From positions 1-46,400 of the forward strand of contig DUPU01000223.1 in NCBI GenBank assembly GCA_012838175.1: a stretch of DNA of 46,400 nucleotides, in the 5' to 3' direction. How positions within the stretch are numbered: the first letter of the stretch is position 1; every line of letters starts with the position of its first letter. This DNA comes from Clostridia bacterium. GTDB lineage: Bacteria > Bacillota > Dehalobacteriia > Dehalobacteriales > Dehalobacteriaceae. The notes under the pieces were generated by a model. That model ran no database searches and was not told where the DNA came from. It saw only the letters and a list, made by a program, of their open reading frames with translations. The position numbers and the translations under genes were made by a program. Below, one piece after another: positions 33,472-42,004 of the stretch.

Positions 33472-34620
33472 TTATGGATTTTGATTCTGGTCAGGATATT
33501 TGGAAACATGATATAAGTGAACTGTAACAGACACTCCCTTATCCGGATTATTAGCAATGCAAATTTCTCCACCATGATTCTTAATGATACTTTGGGCCAG
33601 AGTTAACCCTAAGCCCGGCGCCTCTTCTTTGGTGGTAAAGAAAGGTTCAAAGAGGCGAGACATGTTTTTATCTGGAATACCGCATCCTGAGTCTTTAAAG
33701 GTAATAATTGTCTTGTCAGATTTTTCAACATTAAGGGCAGAGATTTCAATTATCCCTTGCTCGGAAAAATCCACTGCGTTTTCCAGGATATTTCCAAAGG
33801 CCTGACTGATTTGTTCCACGTCCAAGTACATTAATGGAGAATCCCCAAATGATGTATACTCAAAAATGATGTCTTTTAATAAGGCTTTTTGTTTGACCCG
33901 CTTGATCGCCTCCTCTATCACTTGTTCCAATGATACCAAAATAAAATTAGGCGCCGCCGGCCGAACATAAAGCAAAAAATCTTTAATAAAATTATTGGCT
34001 CGGTCCAATTCATCCAAAGCCACCTGAAGATATTCCTTTTTAGGCGACACTTTAAGACTATTTTGAGTCAATTGAATAAATCCCCGCACAGTGGTTAAGG
34101 GATTGCGTATTTCATGGGCTAATCCGGAGGCTACCTGATGAATAAAACCGCGCATATTACAATAAGTTGATGCTTCATTAATTGATTTAAGCCTGGTAAT
34201 ATCTTTGGCAATAAGTATAGTACCAACTATCCGGTGGTTTTCCCTTATTAAAAAGATATCCAATAAAAATGTAATGCTTTGACCGTTTATAATACAGCTT
34301 ACTTCTCGATTAAATAATTCCCTTTTGTTTTGCAGAGAACTTTGAGCCAAATTTATAATTATTGATAATAAGCTGTTCTCAAAATTACCAAAGGATGAAA
34401 AAGCTTTCGTCATTTCCATAAATCGTTTAGCGACAGTATTAACCCAAAGAATTTCTCCATTTTTATCCACTAAAAAAATCCCGTCAGGAAAGTCTTGAAG
34501 AAAATCATTATAAAACTTTTCCAATGATAAAGGATTAAAATTAAATAATTTTTTTATTTTGCTGGAAAAGGTATTATCGGTAGTTAATACCAACCCTTGT
34601 GTTAATTCTGTGCCGGACAT
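33472..34620 (-). CDS. PAS domain sensor histidine kinase (orphan)
   Basis: This is a cytoplasmic two-component kinase of 382 residues with no membrane segment. A PAS domain (about residues 35-145) has FPDGIFLVDKNGEILWVN and TILIAKDIT. The HisKA domain carries the phospho-acceptor His169 in SGLAHEIRNPLTT, and the ATPase domain has N-box FGNILENAVDFS, G1 DSGCGIP, F-box FFTTKEE and G2 PGLGLTLAQ. No response regulator gene adjoins. The kinase fits the profile of orphan sporulation kinases of Clostridia and Bacillus that feed phosphate to Spo0A, but this link is inference. It is flanked on both sides by terminators. A weaker sigma-H-like match (ATAGGAAAA, 11 bases, GTTGTAATA at 34671-34699) is upstream. 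Confidence 0.92.
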   Translation of the reverse strand: MSGTELTQGLVLTTDNTFSSKIKKLFNFNPLSLEKFYNDFLQDFPDGIFLVDKNGEILWVNTVAKRFMEMTKAFSSFGNFENSLLSIIINLAQSSLQNKRELFNREVSCIINGQSITFLLDIFLIRENHRIVGTILIAKDITRLKSINEASTYCNMRGFIHQVASGLAHEIRNPLTTVRGFIQLTQNSLKVSPKKEYLQVALDELDRANNFIKDFLLYVRPAAPNFILVSLEQVIEEAIKRVKQKALLKDIIFEYTSFGDSPLMYLDVEQISQAFGNILENAVDFSEQGIIEISALNVEKSDKTIITFKDSGCGIPDKNMSRLFEPFFTTKEEAPGLGLTLAQSIIKNHGGEICIANNPDKGVSVTVHLYHVSKYPDQNQNP

Positions 34621-34772
34621 GGACCCACCTTATTTTTGCCGTATTATTGTTTATTTTGCCTTATATTGTATATTACAACATCTTTTTCTATTTTCCTATC
34701 ATGAGAATCAAAGTTTTTTACGATTGTTTCTCTGAATTTTCGACTAATTACAGCAGATATTAAGGTAAAATT

Positions 34773-34800
34773 AAAAAATACGGTAAATACCGCATTTTTT
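34773..34800 (-). terminator. Bidirectional terminator after tldD
   Basis: Symmetrical hairpin (TGCGGT, loop ATTT, ACCGTA, with A-runs pairing to T-runs) of about 12 bp. It lies 38 bp after the tldD stop and ends the aro-tldD operon. The rest of 34621-34837 is AT-rich with a 63-codon open frame I reject. Confidence 0.75.
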
Positions 34801-34837
34801 GTGTAATAAAACATTGAATATATTCTGATTAACAAGA

Positions 34838-36259
34838 TTAAAGTCTTTTTATCCCTTTCTTCTCCGCTGATTTTTCATGGGCCGTTCCGCCAACAATTAG
34901 TTCTTTTATCCGAATGGTAGGCTGAGCATCGGAAACCGGGGCGCCTTGGCCGTCTTTTCCGCAAGTACCAATGGCAAATCCCAGATCACGACCAACCCGA
35001 TCAACTTGAACCAAGGCTTCCGGACCGTTCCCGGTCAAGGTAGCTCCCCGCACCATTTTTTTTATTTCGCCTTCTTCAATCAAATAACCCTCCGCCACAT
35101 CAAAAACAAAATCACCGTTAGTTGTATTTACTTGACCCCCGCCCATTTTTCGTACCAAAAGACCTTTTTTGGTTTCTTTAATGATTTTTTCCGGATCTTC
35201 TTTTCCCGGCGCGATATAAGTATTTGTCATTCTGGGAATTGGCTTTTCCCGAAAAGACTCACGTCTCCCGTTTCCCGTTGATTCCCGGTGGTCTTTTTCA
35301 CTCGTCAGATAATCGTACATATAGTCTTTCAGGACCCCGCCGTCTATTAAAACTTTTTTCCGGCCGTGGTTTCCTTCATCGTCAAAGCGCATGGTGCCGT
35401 ATTTTCCCTTTATCGTTGCATCATCCACAACGGTAACCAAAGGGGAGGCAACATTTTGTTCTAATTTGCCGCTATATACGGACAGCTTTTTCTGCACCAG
35501 GTCGGCTTCCAAACCATGACCGCAGGCCTCATGCACCATTGTCCCCCCTGCTTCCGCTGCCATCACCACCGGCATTTTTCCAGCAGGAGCCGGATCTGCT
35601 TGAAGAAGGGAAATAGCCCGGCGGCTGGCTGTCTCTCCTATTTCTTCGGAGGAATGGGTTTTAAAAATTTCATAACCTTCTGTCCCGCCAAAAGCCTCAT
35701 AACCTGTTTGCACCTGGCCGGCATCAGAGGCAACTGAATTAACGACAAAACGAGTACGGATTCTCCTGTCCTCCACAAAAACACCAAGAGAATTGGCGAT
35801 AACCACATCTTGAATAGTGTCACCGTAACCCACAGTCACCTGTTTAATTTTTTCATCTACTCCCCGGGCTGCCTTATTAGCCTGTTCCACCTGGCCTACT
35901 TTATCGGAAACAGGCACTTTATCCGGTGGCAGTTCCACATCAAAATCAAAGTGAGGCAGTTTTTTATGAACTTTTATAGGTCTAGTCCGGAGTCCGCTCT
36001 TTGCAGCTCTGGAAGCAACATTTGCAATTTGTAACAGACTGTGGAGTGACAAATCGTTAGTATAGGCATAAGAAGTAGCGGAACCGTTTATTACTCTAAC
36101 TCCGGCCCCGATATCTATTCCCGTATTTACCCGCTCAATTTTATTATCTTCACATCCGATTGCGGTAGTAATTTTCTTTTCTAAAAAAATATCAGCAAAG
36201 TCGCCCCCCTCTGCCAAAGCTGCTTCTAATATTTTTTCCAACTCATTTTTTGAGAGCAT
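34838..36259 (-). CDS. tldD: TldD-family zinc metalloprotease
   Basis: This is the active subunit of the TldD/TldE protease, which in E. coli matures microcin and degrades CcdA. The zinc-binding HEACGH is in MVHEACGHGLEADL, and a conserved C-terminal Cys (FAIGTCGKDGQG) supplies the next ligand. The 473-residue chain starts at ATG 36259 with AAAGGA 10 bases upstream. It is the last gene of the aroC-aroK-aroB unit, 32 bp after aroB. Its TldE-like partner is 1.6 kb downstream in a separate unit, across the kinase gene. Confidence 0.93.
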   Translation of the reverse strand: MLSKNELEKILEAALAEGGDFADIFLEKKITTAIGCEDNKIERVNTGIDIGAGVRVINGSATSYAYTNDLSLHSLLQIANVASRAAKSGLRTRPIKVHKKLPHFDFDVELPPDKVPVSDKVGQVEQANKAARGVDEKIKQVTVGYGDTIQDVVIANSLGVFVEDRRIRTRFVVNSVASDAGQVQTGYEAFGGTEGYEIFKTHSSEEIGETASRRAISLLQADPAPAGKMPVVMAAEAGGTMVHEACGHGLEADLVQKKLSVYSGKLEQNVASPLVTVVDDATIKGKYGTMRFDDEGNHGRKKVLIDGGVLKDYMYDYLTSEKDHRESTGNGRRESFREKPIPRMTNTYIAPGKEDPEKIIKETKKGLLVRKMGGGQVNTTNGDFVFDVAEGYLIEEGEIKKMVRGATLTGNGPEALVQVDRVGRDLGFAIGTCGKDGQGAPVSDAQPTIRIKELIVGGTAHEKSAEKKGIKRL

Positions 36260-36291
36260 TAGCAAACAATCCTTTCAAAATAAAAAAGTTT

Positions 36292-37377
36292 TTATTTTAC
36301 CAGTTCCTGCTCCAACACTTTTCTCATCAATTCTGAGTCAACAGGAGACAAGATTACCGACCCGATTGACGTAGGGAGGATAAAATTAATATTACCATCC
36401 TGCGCCTTTTTATCCCTTTGGATATAAAACCATAAATCGTCCCATGAAATATCGGAATAAGAAACAGGAAGCCCCGTCTTTCCAATGAGATTCTTGATCC
36501 GCTCCTCTTCGCCTGAGGAAATCAATCCCATTTCCCGGGCAATACATGCAGCTCCTACCATACCAATGGCTACCGCCTCCCCATGGCTGTATTTTTGATA
36601 AGAAGTGGCGGCCTCTAACCCATGACCGATAGTATGCCCGAAATTCAAAATCGCTCTTAGTCCCTGTTCTCGCTCGTCTTTACTGACTACCTGCGCCTTT
36701 ATCAGGCAAGACTTCTCTACCACATCCATCCAGTATTCTAAATTATCAATGTTTTCAAGAAAAGGGTGTTCTTCCAAGTAAGAATATAGACTATGGTTAG
36801 AAATTACTCCGTATTTTATTATTTCCGCAAAACCTGATCTAATTTCTCCGGAAGATAGTGTAAGAAGAGTCGCTATATCCATGAAAACCATCCGGGGTTG
36901 GTAAAATGCACCGATCATATTTTTCCCCTGAGGGTGATTTACTGCCACTTTTCCCCCGATGCTGGCATCCACTTGGGCTAATAAAGTGGTAGGGACCTGA
37001 ATAAAATTTATTCCCCGCATATAGGTTGCGGCAGCAAAACCGGCCATATCTCCCACGACCCCTCCGCCTAAGGCAATGATACTGCTCTGACGGTCTAATC
37101 CGGCATTAAAGGCACAATCATAAATGAAAGCGACATTATCTAAATTCTTATAATTTTCACCGTCAGGCAAGACAGCCTTATGTACGGAAAATCCTGTTTC
37201 TTTTAACGTATCGATAAGAGATTCGGCGTATAATGGTTCTACCTTTGTATTGGTGACAATCAGCACCTTGCCTCTTAAACCTAATTTTCTCATTTCCGGG
37301 CCTAATCGGGATAAATTGTTAATACCAATATGGATTTGGTAGCTTCTGGTTCCTAAAGCAAGTTCAACTTTTTTCAT
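36292..37377 (-). CDS. aroB: 3-dehydroquinate synthase
   Basis: This enzyme converts DAHP to 3-dehydroquinate, using NAD and Zn2+. The 361-residue protein has VLPDGENYKNLD, the NAD-binding GGGVVGDMAGFAAATYMRG, the metal ligand Glu in SGFAEIIKYGVI and the His pair in LNFGHTIGHGLEAA. The start overlaps the aroK stop by 14 nt. Length and motifs are complete. Confidence 0.97.
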   Translation of the reverse strand: MKKVELALGTRSYQIHIGINNLSRLGPEMRKLGLRGKVLIVTNTKVEPLYAESLIDTLKETGFSVHKAVLPDGENYKNLDNVAFIYDCAFNAGLDRQSSIIALGGGVVGDMAGFAAATYMRGINFIQVPTTLLAQVDASIGGKVAVNHPQGKNMIGAFYQPRMVFMDIATLLTLSSGEIRSGFAEIIKYGVISNHSLYSYLEEHPFLENIDNLEYWMDVVEKSCLIKAQVVSKDEREQGLRAILNFGHTIGHGLEAATSYQKYSHGEAVAIGMVGAACIAREMGLISSGEEERIKNLIGKTGLPVSYSDISWDDLWFYIQRDKKAQDGNINFILPTSIGSVILSPVDSELMRKVLEQELVK

Positions 37378-37891
37378 CAATCCATTCTTCCTTTAGTATT
37401 TTCACTATTTCTTCCGCCGATTCTTCAATATTTCTCCCTGAAGTATCAAAGATAATATCCGCACACCGAATATAAGATTCCTTTCTTTCTGCTATCAATT
37501 TATTGATATTATCCAAATTTTTGCCTTTTGCCAGCAAGGGACGAGTATTTTTTCGGGAGACTCTTTCCAGAATAATCTCCGGTCTCGCCGTTAAAAGAAC
37601 TATTTTTCCCAGCTTTTTCAGCTTCTCTGCATTGGCTTCATTAAGGGTCATACCCCCTCCGGTAGCAACCACCAAATTATCTTTCCCGATTAATTTGTTA
37701 ATTACCAGAGACTCCTCGGATCGGAAACGTATTTCCCCGTATTTACGAAAAATTTGGTTAATTGTTAATCCGGTAATTTCCTCTACCATTTGATCCGTAT
37801 CAACAAATTGATAACCTAATATTTTGGCAACCACCCGACCGATGGCGCTCTTTCCGGTACCCATAAAACCAATTAAAACCACATTTGACAT
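37364..37891 (-). CDS. aroK: Shikimate kinase
   Basis: This enzyme phosphorylates shikimate with ATP. The 175-residue P-loop kinase has Walker A GFMGTGKSAIGR, the shikimate-binding Asp in FVDTDQMVEE, the FRSEESLV Arg/Glu, and the ATGGGM loop. The lid segment RKNTRPLLA is present. It begins 2 bp after the aroC stop. Confidence 0.97.
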   Translation of the reverse strand: MSNVVLIGFMGTGKSAIGRVVAKILGYQFVDTDQMVEEITGLTINQIFRKYGEIRFRSEESLVINKLIGKDNLVVATGGGMTLNEANAEKLKKLGKIVLLTARPEIILERVSRKNTRPLLAKGKNLDNINKLIAERKESYIRCADIIFDTSGRNIEESAEEIVKILKEEWIDEKS

Positions 37892-37893
37892 AT

Positions 37894-39057
37894 TTACACC
37901 CGCTTTACTTTTTCTCTGTATACTTCCACCCTTTCAACCAGTTCCTCTAAAGTATCCCCGCCAAACTTCTCCAAAAGAGCCAGGGCTGTTTCCCATGCAA
38001 CCACGGCTTCACCCACAATACATGCAGCAGGAACGGCACAAACATCGGAGCGTTCCACCTGGGCCAATACCGGTTTTTTATCAATTATATCTACTGTACT
38101 TAAAGGCTTCATCAGGGTTGGTATCGGTTTCATCGCTGCTCTTAAAACTATTGGTTCACCATTGGACATTCCGCCCTCAATTCCTCCTCCCCTGTTGGAA
38201 AGATGCTTTAACCCTTCTCCTGCCACATATGTAATTTCATCATGGACTTTTGATCCGGGTAAGGAGGAAGCCAGAAAACCTATACCAATTTCCACCCCCT
38301 TAATCCCTTGTATACTCATTAAAGCAAATGCCAGACGTCCGTCCAGTTTTCGGTCCCAGTGTACATGACTCCCTAAACCAACCGGCACTCCGGTGATAAT
38401 TATTTCAAAAATCCCCCCCAAAGAATCTCCTGCTGCTTTTGCCTCATCAATCCCCAACATCATTTGATGTGATATCTTTTCGTCCCAACAACGAACCGGA
38501 GACTTCTCCACTTGAGAAATTAAGTGCTCATATTCCGTTTCCGGGAAAGATTCTTTAACCTTTATCTTACCAATAGCCGTTACATGTCCGAATACTTTAA
38601 TACCTGCCTCCCGGAGCAAAGCTTTGGCTACCGCTCCTGCGGCCACCCTAGCTGCAGTTTCCCTGGCACTGGACCTTTCTAAGATATTTCTCATATCTCC
38701 TTGATGATATTTTATGCTGCCGGGAAGATCGGCATGACCGGGACGGGGCCTGGTTATTTTTTTTGTTGCCATATCCGCTCCCGGTGCCGGGTCCATAACT
38801 TTTTGCCAATTAACCCAGTCCCGATTTCTTATTTGTAAGGTAATAGGACTACCCAAGGTTAACCCGTTACGAACTCCTGATAAAATTTCCACCTGATCCT
38901 TTTCAATGGACATACGGCCGCCCCGACCGTATCCCATTTGCCTTCGAGCCAGTTCATGATTAATAAACTCCGCAGTTAAAGGCAGATTTGCCGGTATTCC
39001 TTCAATAATTGCCGTTAACACCTGCCCATGAGATTCACCTGCTGTAAGATAACGCAT
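37894..39057 (-). CDS. aroC: Chorismate synthase
   Basis: This reduced-FMN-dependent enzyme makes chorismate from EPSP. The 387 residues begin [14 protein letters not shown], then [17 protein letters not shown], and later [18 protein letters not shown], all signature FMN/phosphate-binding segments. The conserved Arg/His pattern continues in [13 protein letters not shown]. The gene follows the pilus operon after 190 bp that include the palindrome at 39130-39179. The first gene of aroC-aroK-aroB-tldD. Confidence 0.97.
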   Translation of the reverse strand: MRYLTAGESHGQVLTAIIEGIPANLPLTAEFINHELARRQMGYGRGGRMSIEKDQVEILSGVRNGLTLGSPITLQIRNRDWVNWQKVMDPAPGADMATKKITRPRPGHADLPGSIKYHQGDMRNILERSSARETAARVAAGAVAKALLREAGIKVFGHVTAIGKIKVKESFPETEYEHLISQVEKSPVRCWDEKISHQMMLGIDEAKAAGDSLGGIFEIIITGVPVGLGSHVHWDRKLDGRLAFALMSIQGIKGVEIGIGFLASSLPGSKVHDEITYVAGEGLKHLSNRGGGIEGGMSNGEPIVLRAAMKPIPTLMKPLSTVDIIDKKPVLAQVERSDVCAVPAACIVGEAVVAWETALALLEKFGGDTLEELVERVEVYREKVKRV

Positions 39058-39129
39058 ATGAATTCCCTACCCTTTTCAGTAATCGCTAAACTATTAAATG
39101 ATATAAAACTTAAGCTTATAAAATATGTG

Positions 39130-39179
39130 CTTCATAATATAAGAAACACGTAAATTTACGTGTTCCTTATATTATGAAG
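39130..39179. repeat. 50-bp near-perfect palindrome upstream of aroC
   Basis: Two 25-base arms are directly joined (axis at AAATTT); only one position differs between the arms. It starts CTTCATAATATAAG and ends CTTATATTATGAAG. No T-run follows on either strand, so a plain terminator is not obvious. The rest of 39058-39247 (190 bp) shows no gene. Confidence 0.9.
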
Positions 39180-39247
39180 GGAAAATATTTCTTTGTCAAT
39201 TATTGGGACGTTAAACCTGATAGAGTCCCTGCTGATTAGCGATTTAT

Positions 39248-40426
39248 TTATTTCAAAAACTTAAAGTCTGCCAGTACGGCGGTTAAATCCGCATAATCCC
39301 CCTGTGACCCCGGCACCCATGTAACTCGGATAGTAACGGTTAGGGCACCGGAAATATCTGTCAGCACCGGACTGATATATTTTGGATATGAGGCAGGATA
39401 AATGGGGCCGCTCAAAAAAACAGGTTTCTTTTCATATAAATTGGAATTAACCGGATAATTTGTTTGATAAATGCTTCCGACCTCATTGCCCTCTTCCTCA
39501 TCCCTTTTCCCCACCGGATCAACCACACGATAATCAAAGTTATACTCATCGGGGATTCTGTTAATAATGTTTTCCGCCCCACCTCCTGTTTCTACATTAC
39601 TGGGTACCTCATTGGTATCGGTAAAGACAGAAAAGAAAAAGGCACCGTTGCTGTTAGCTGTTTCATCATCAACGCCCAGCCAGCCCTCCATGGCCTTATA
39701 TTTTCCATGAGTGCGGATCACTATTTCCCCGGTTCTTTTTTCCGGAGGATCGGAAATCCGCACACCCAGGCCCTTTTTATGTTTACCCGCTGCAATCACA
39801 AAAGGTTCTTCCTGCCGAAAAAAAGGCCCCACATTCCGGATCACCATCATATCCTCCAACCAGACAAATTCTTTGGCCGTAGACGAAGTGTCATATGCCG
39901 GCCCGGCACTGATTTCAATCAGATTTTTCTTACCGTCCCATTGGACCAGTTTACCGGTGGCTTCCGCCACAGCTCGAATGGGCACCATCACAATCCCTTT
40001 ATCATTAATAATGAAAGGTTCCTCTCCTCTGATAACCCTTCCCCCGGCGTAGATTTGGATCCCCCGGTAAGTAACGGTAAGCATTTTCTCCTGTTTGGTC
40101 TGTGTTGACGCTATTGTCCCGGTGGTGCCGGTATTTTTCTGGATATGAGGGCTTGTGCCGATATAAACCATATTTTTCTTGGCATCCCATTCCACCGATT
40201 TCCCAATGGCCTCAGCCACTGTACGTACCGGTACCATCACCACGCCTTTATTCAAAACCACAGGTTCTTCTCCGCTAATTTTCTTTCCGTCTACGAAAAT
40301 TTGAATTCCTCGATAGGTAACCTCAATGTTTTTGGTTATAGCAGTCATTTCTGCCAAAGAAACAGATTTAAGCGAAAAAAACAAAAGAAAAACACAGCAA
40401 ACAATCCAACCGGTTTTTGTCTTCAT
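39248..40426 (-). CDS. Secreted protein with two copper-amine-oxidase-N-like domains and NPCBM-like C-terminus
   Basis: This exported 392-residue protein has an N-terminal signal sequence (TGWIVCCVFLLFFSLKSVSLAE). Two copies of a stalk-type copper amine oxidase N-terminal-like domain follow: VTYRGIQIFVDGKKISG ... VPVRTVAEAIGK ... WDAKKN, and VTYRGIQIYAGGRVIRG ... VPIRAVAEATGK ... WDGKKN (about residues 35-95 and 118-175). The C-terminal half contains KKGLGVRISDPPEKR and KYKAMEGWLGVDDE, which resembles the NPCBM carbohydrate/surface domain. The ATG overlaps the pilO stop (ATGA). It is likely a wall-associated or pilus-linked protein; the exact role is unknown. No enzymatic copper site is implied by the domain name. 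Confidence 0.85.
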   Translation of the reverse strand: MKTKTGWIVCCVFLLFFSLKSVSLAEMTAITKNIEVTYRGIQIFVDGKKISGEEPVVLNKGVVMVPVRTVAEAIGKSVEWDAKKNMVYIGTSPHIQKNTGTTGTIASTQTKQEKMLTVTYRGIQIYAGGRVIRGEEPFIINDKGIVMVPIRAVAEATGKLVQWDGKKNLIEISAGPAYDTSSTAKEFVWLEDMMVIRNVGPFFRQEEPFVIAAGKHKKGLGVRISDPPEKRTGEIVIRTHGKYKAMEGWLGVDDETANSNGAFFFSVFTDTNEVPSNVETGGGAENIINRIPDEYNFDYRVVDPVGKRDEEEGNEVGSIYQTNYPVNSNLYEKKPVFLSGPIYPASYPKYISPVLTDISGALTVTIRVTWVPGSQGDYADLTAVLADFKFLK

Positions 40427-41460
40427 TGTCCTGTTTCCTCCTTATCCCGGTTAGTTTCTCTTACTGGAAAACTGTAATCTCCTGTTTCTTTAATAATAAC
40501 CTCTGGCGCGCCGGCTTTAGATGAACCAGGAGATTCAATCCCATCACCAGCATCGGGAGGTCTGACACCACTTTTCTCGGGGAAAAACACGTCGTCCATC
40601 TTTCCCGATCCACCTGTATTATTAAAACCACCTGAATCACCGCCATCGTCCAAATTTTCCCCGGATACATCCGTGTCCGCAGCGGGCAAATCAACGGCAG
40701 GTGTAAAAGCATCCAGCCGGCCTAGGGGTTTCTCTGCGGCCAGTTCCATAATTTCCGGTGATTTAACCGCATAGGTGACCAGGGTTATATATGCGTCCAC
40801 ATTAGTATCTTCTTCCCCAAGCATACCGTATACATAAGATGCCTCTTCCGGTACTTCCGGCGGTAAACTTGAAGTAACAGCTTTTTCCTTAGTTTCTTTC
40901 AATGGTTCGGTTAAAGAACCGGCTTTTTCTGTTTCTTCTACTTTGGGCAGGTCTGGTCGTGGCATTCCGGCAGGGTAGATTTCCAAAGACGTAATTTCAC
41001 TGGTATTGGGCATATCCTTTTCCACCAGCTCTATAAACTTAATAATCTGCCGGTATTCTCCCCTCACCGTCAGGTCTAGGGGAATCTTTATAAACTCCTC
41101 GTTATCTTCGTAGGGCAGTGGTTTCATTTCCCGAACCGTTACCCCATTTTCTCCGGCATGTTTTCCAATGTAATAATAATTAACCCCGTTTCTTACTTCT
41201 TTATTAAAAGAATTGGTCAGGTTCTGTAATTTTATTTTTAACTCATTATTCTCTTTTTCCAGCATACTCAGATTACTGATCCGGCTGCTTACTTCCATCA
41301 ATTCCTGTCTTTTAAAATTTAAATTCTCTTTTACCTGGCGAAATTGGGGATATAAGTATTTTCCAATGCCAAAATAGACGATGCAGATCAAAACCACACC
41401 AAGCAAAACAACCAACAAGCTTCTTTCCCGAGCAGACAAATTATCCAACAAGTTATTCAC
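40423..41460 (-). CDS. pilO: PilO-like pilus assembly protein
   Basis: This bitopic inner-membrane protein of the type IV pilus alignment complex has 345 residues. One membrane helix (SLLVVLLGVVLICIVYFGIG) is followed by a coiled coil (VKENLNFKRQELMEVSSRIS, MLEKENNELKIKLQNL) and a PilO fold (PLPYEDNEEFIKIPLDLTV, YRQIIKFIELVEKDMP). The remainder is a long Pro/Gly/Asp-rich, probably disordered tail. The GTG at 41460 is part of the pilN stop region; a TTG at 41448 has better SD spacing, so the start may be four codons later. Order pilM-pilN-pilO is standard. Confidence 0.86.
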   Translation of the reverse strand: MNNLLDNLSARERSLLVVLLGVVLICIVYFGIGKYLYPQFRQVKENLNFKRQELMEVSSRISNLSMLEKENNELKIKLQNLTNSFNKEVRNGVNYYYIGKHAGENGVTVREMKPLPYEDNEEFIKIPLDLTVRGEYRQIIKFIELVEKDMPNTSEITSLEIYPAGMPRPDLPKVEETEKAGSLTEPLKETKEKAVTSSLPPEVPEEASYVYGMLGEEDTNVDAYITLVTYAVKSPEIMELAAEKPLGRLDAFTPAVDLPAADTDVSGENLDDGGDSGGFNNTGGSGKMDDVFFPEKSGVRPPDAGDGIESPGSSKAGAPEVIIKETGDYSFPVRETNRDKEETGQ

Positions 41461-42004
41461 TTCCTTTGTGCAAAGTACCGGTTAATTCAAATTCATTGAG
41501 TATTGTACTTCCGATAATCTTTTCACTAATGCCCACTAACTTTAAGTCTTTAATATACGTTGATTTGCTCATTTCATATATAAATACGCCAACCTCCGCT
41601 ACATCAGCAGTCAGGCCGGAGATAGCAATATTTTCATCATTTCGATAGGTAAACCCGGTAATCCACATATGATCCGGCAAGCGGCTGTTCATTTCCTGGA
41701 GAATCATAGTCCAATTTATTCTTTGCTGCTGCAGATTTTCTAATTTTGCTACTTCCTCTTTCAGCTTGGCGTTTTCTTCTTGAAATCTCTTTTCCAAGGC
41801 GTCTTTGGGCATTAAACTCATATAATCTGTTTCCACCCGGGCATACTGGTATTCAAAAAATTTGATTAGACCAAAGAAGCAAATAAACCCTAAAAGCACT
41901 GAACCTATGATAAGTCCGGCCAGGAGCGCCAAGATATTTTTCTGCCTTTTTCCAGCCGCTTGTTTTCTTAGTTCAACAGGAAGCAAATTAATATTGTTTC
42001 TCAT
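41453..42004 (-). CDS. pilN: PilN-like pilus assembly protein
   Basis: This 183-residue bitopic protein begins MRNNINLLPVELRKQ, the conserved PilN N-terminal motif that binds PilM. It is followed by a membrane helix (ILALLAGLIIGSVLLGFICF), a coiled coil (KLKEEVAKLENLQQQ) and the ferredoxin-like fold (MNSRLPDHMWITGFTYRN, ISGLTADVAEVGVFIYEM). It overlaps pilM by 4 nt and pilO by 8 nt. Confidence 0.92.
   Translation of the reverse strand: MRNNINLLPVELRKQAAGKRQKNILALLAGLIIGSVLLGFICFFGLIKFFEYQYARVETDYMSLMPKDALEKRFQEENAKLKEEVAKLENLQQQRINWTMILQEMNSRLPDHMWITGFTYRNDENIAISGLTADVAEVGVFIYEMSKSTYIKDLKLVGISEKIIGSTILNEFELTGTLHKGSE

Noticed and set aside
34644-34835. 63-codon frame between tldD and the kinase gene
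   Set aside because: It contains the tldD terminator and possible kinase promoter, is AT-driven and resembles nothing known.
39464-40108. Plus-strand 214-codon open frame
   Set aside because: Fully antisense to the secreted stalk-domain gene, whose domains are clear; no ribosome site or recognisable fold.
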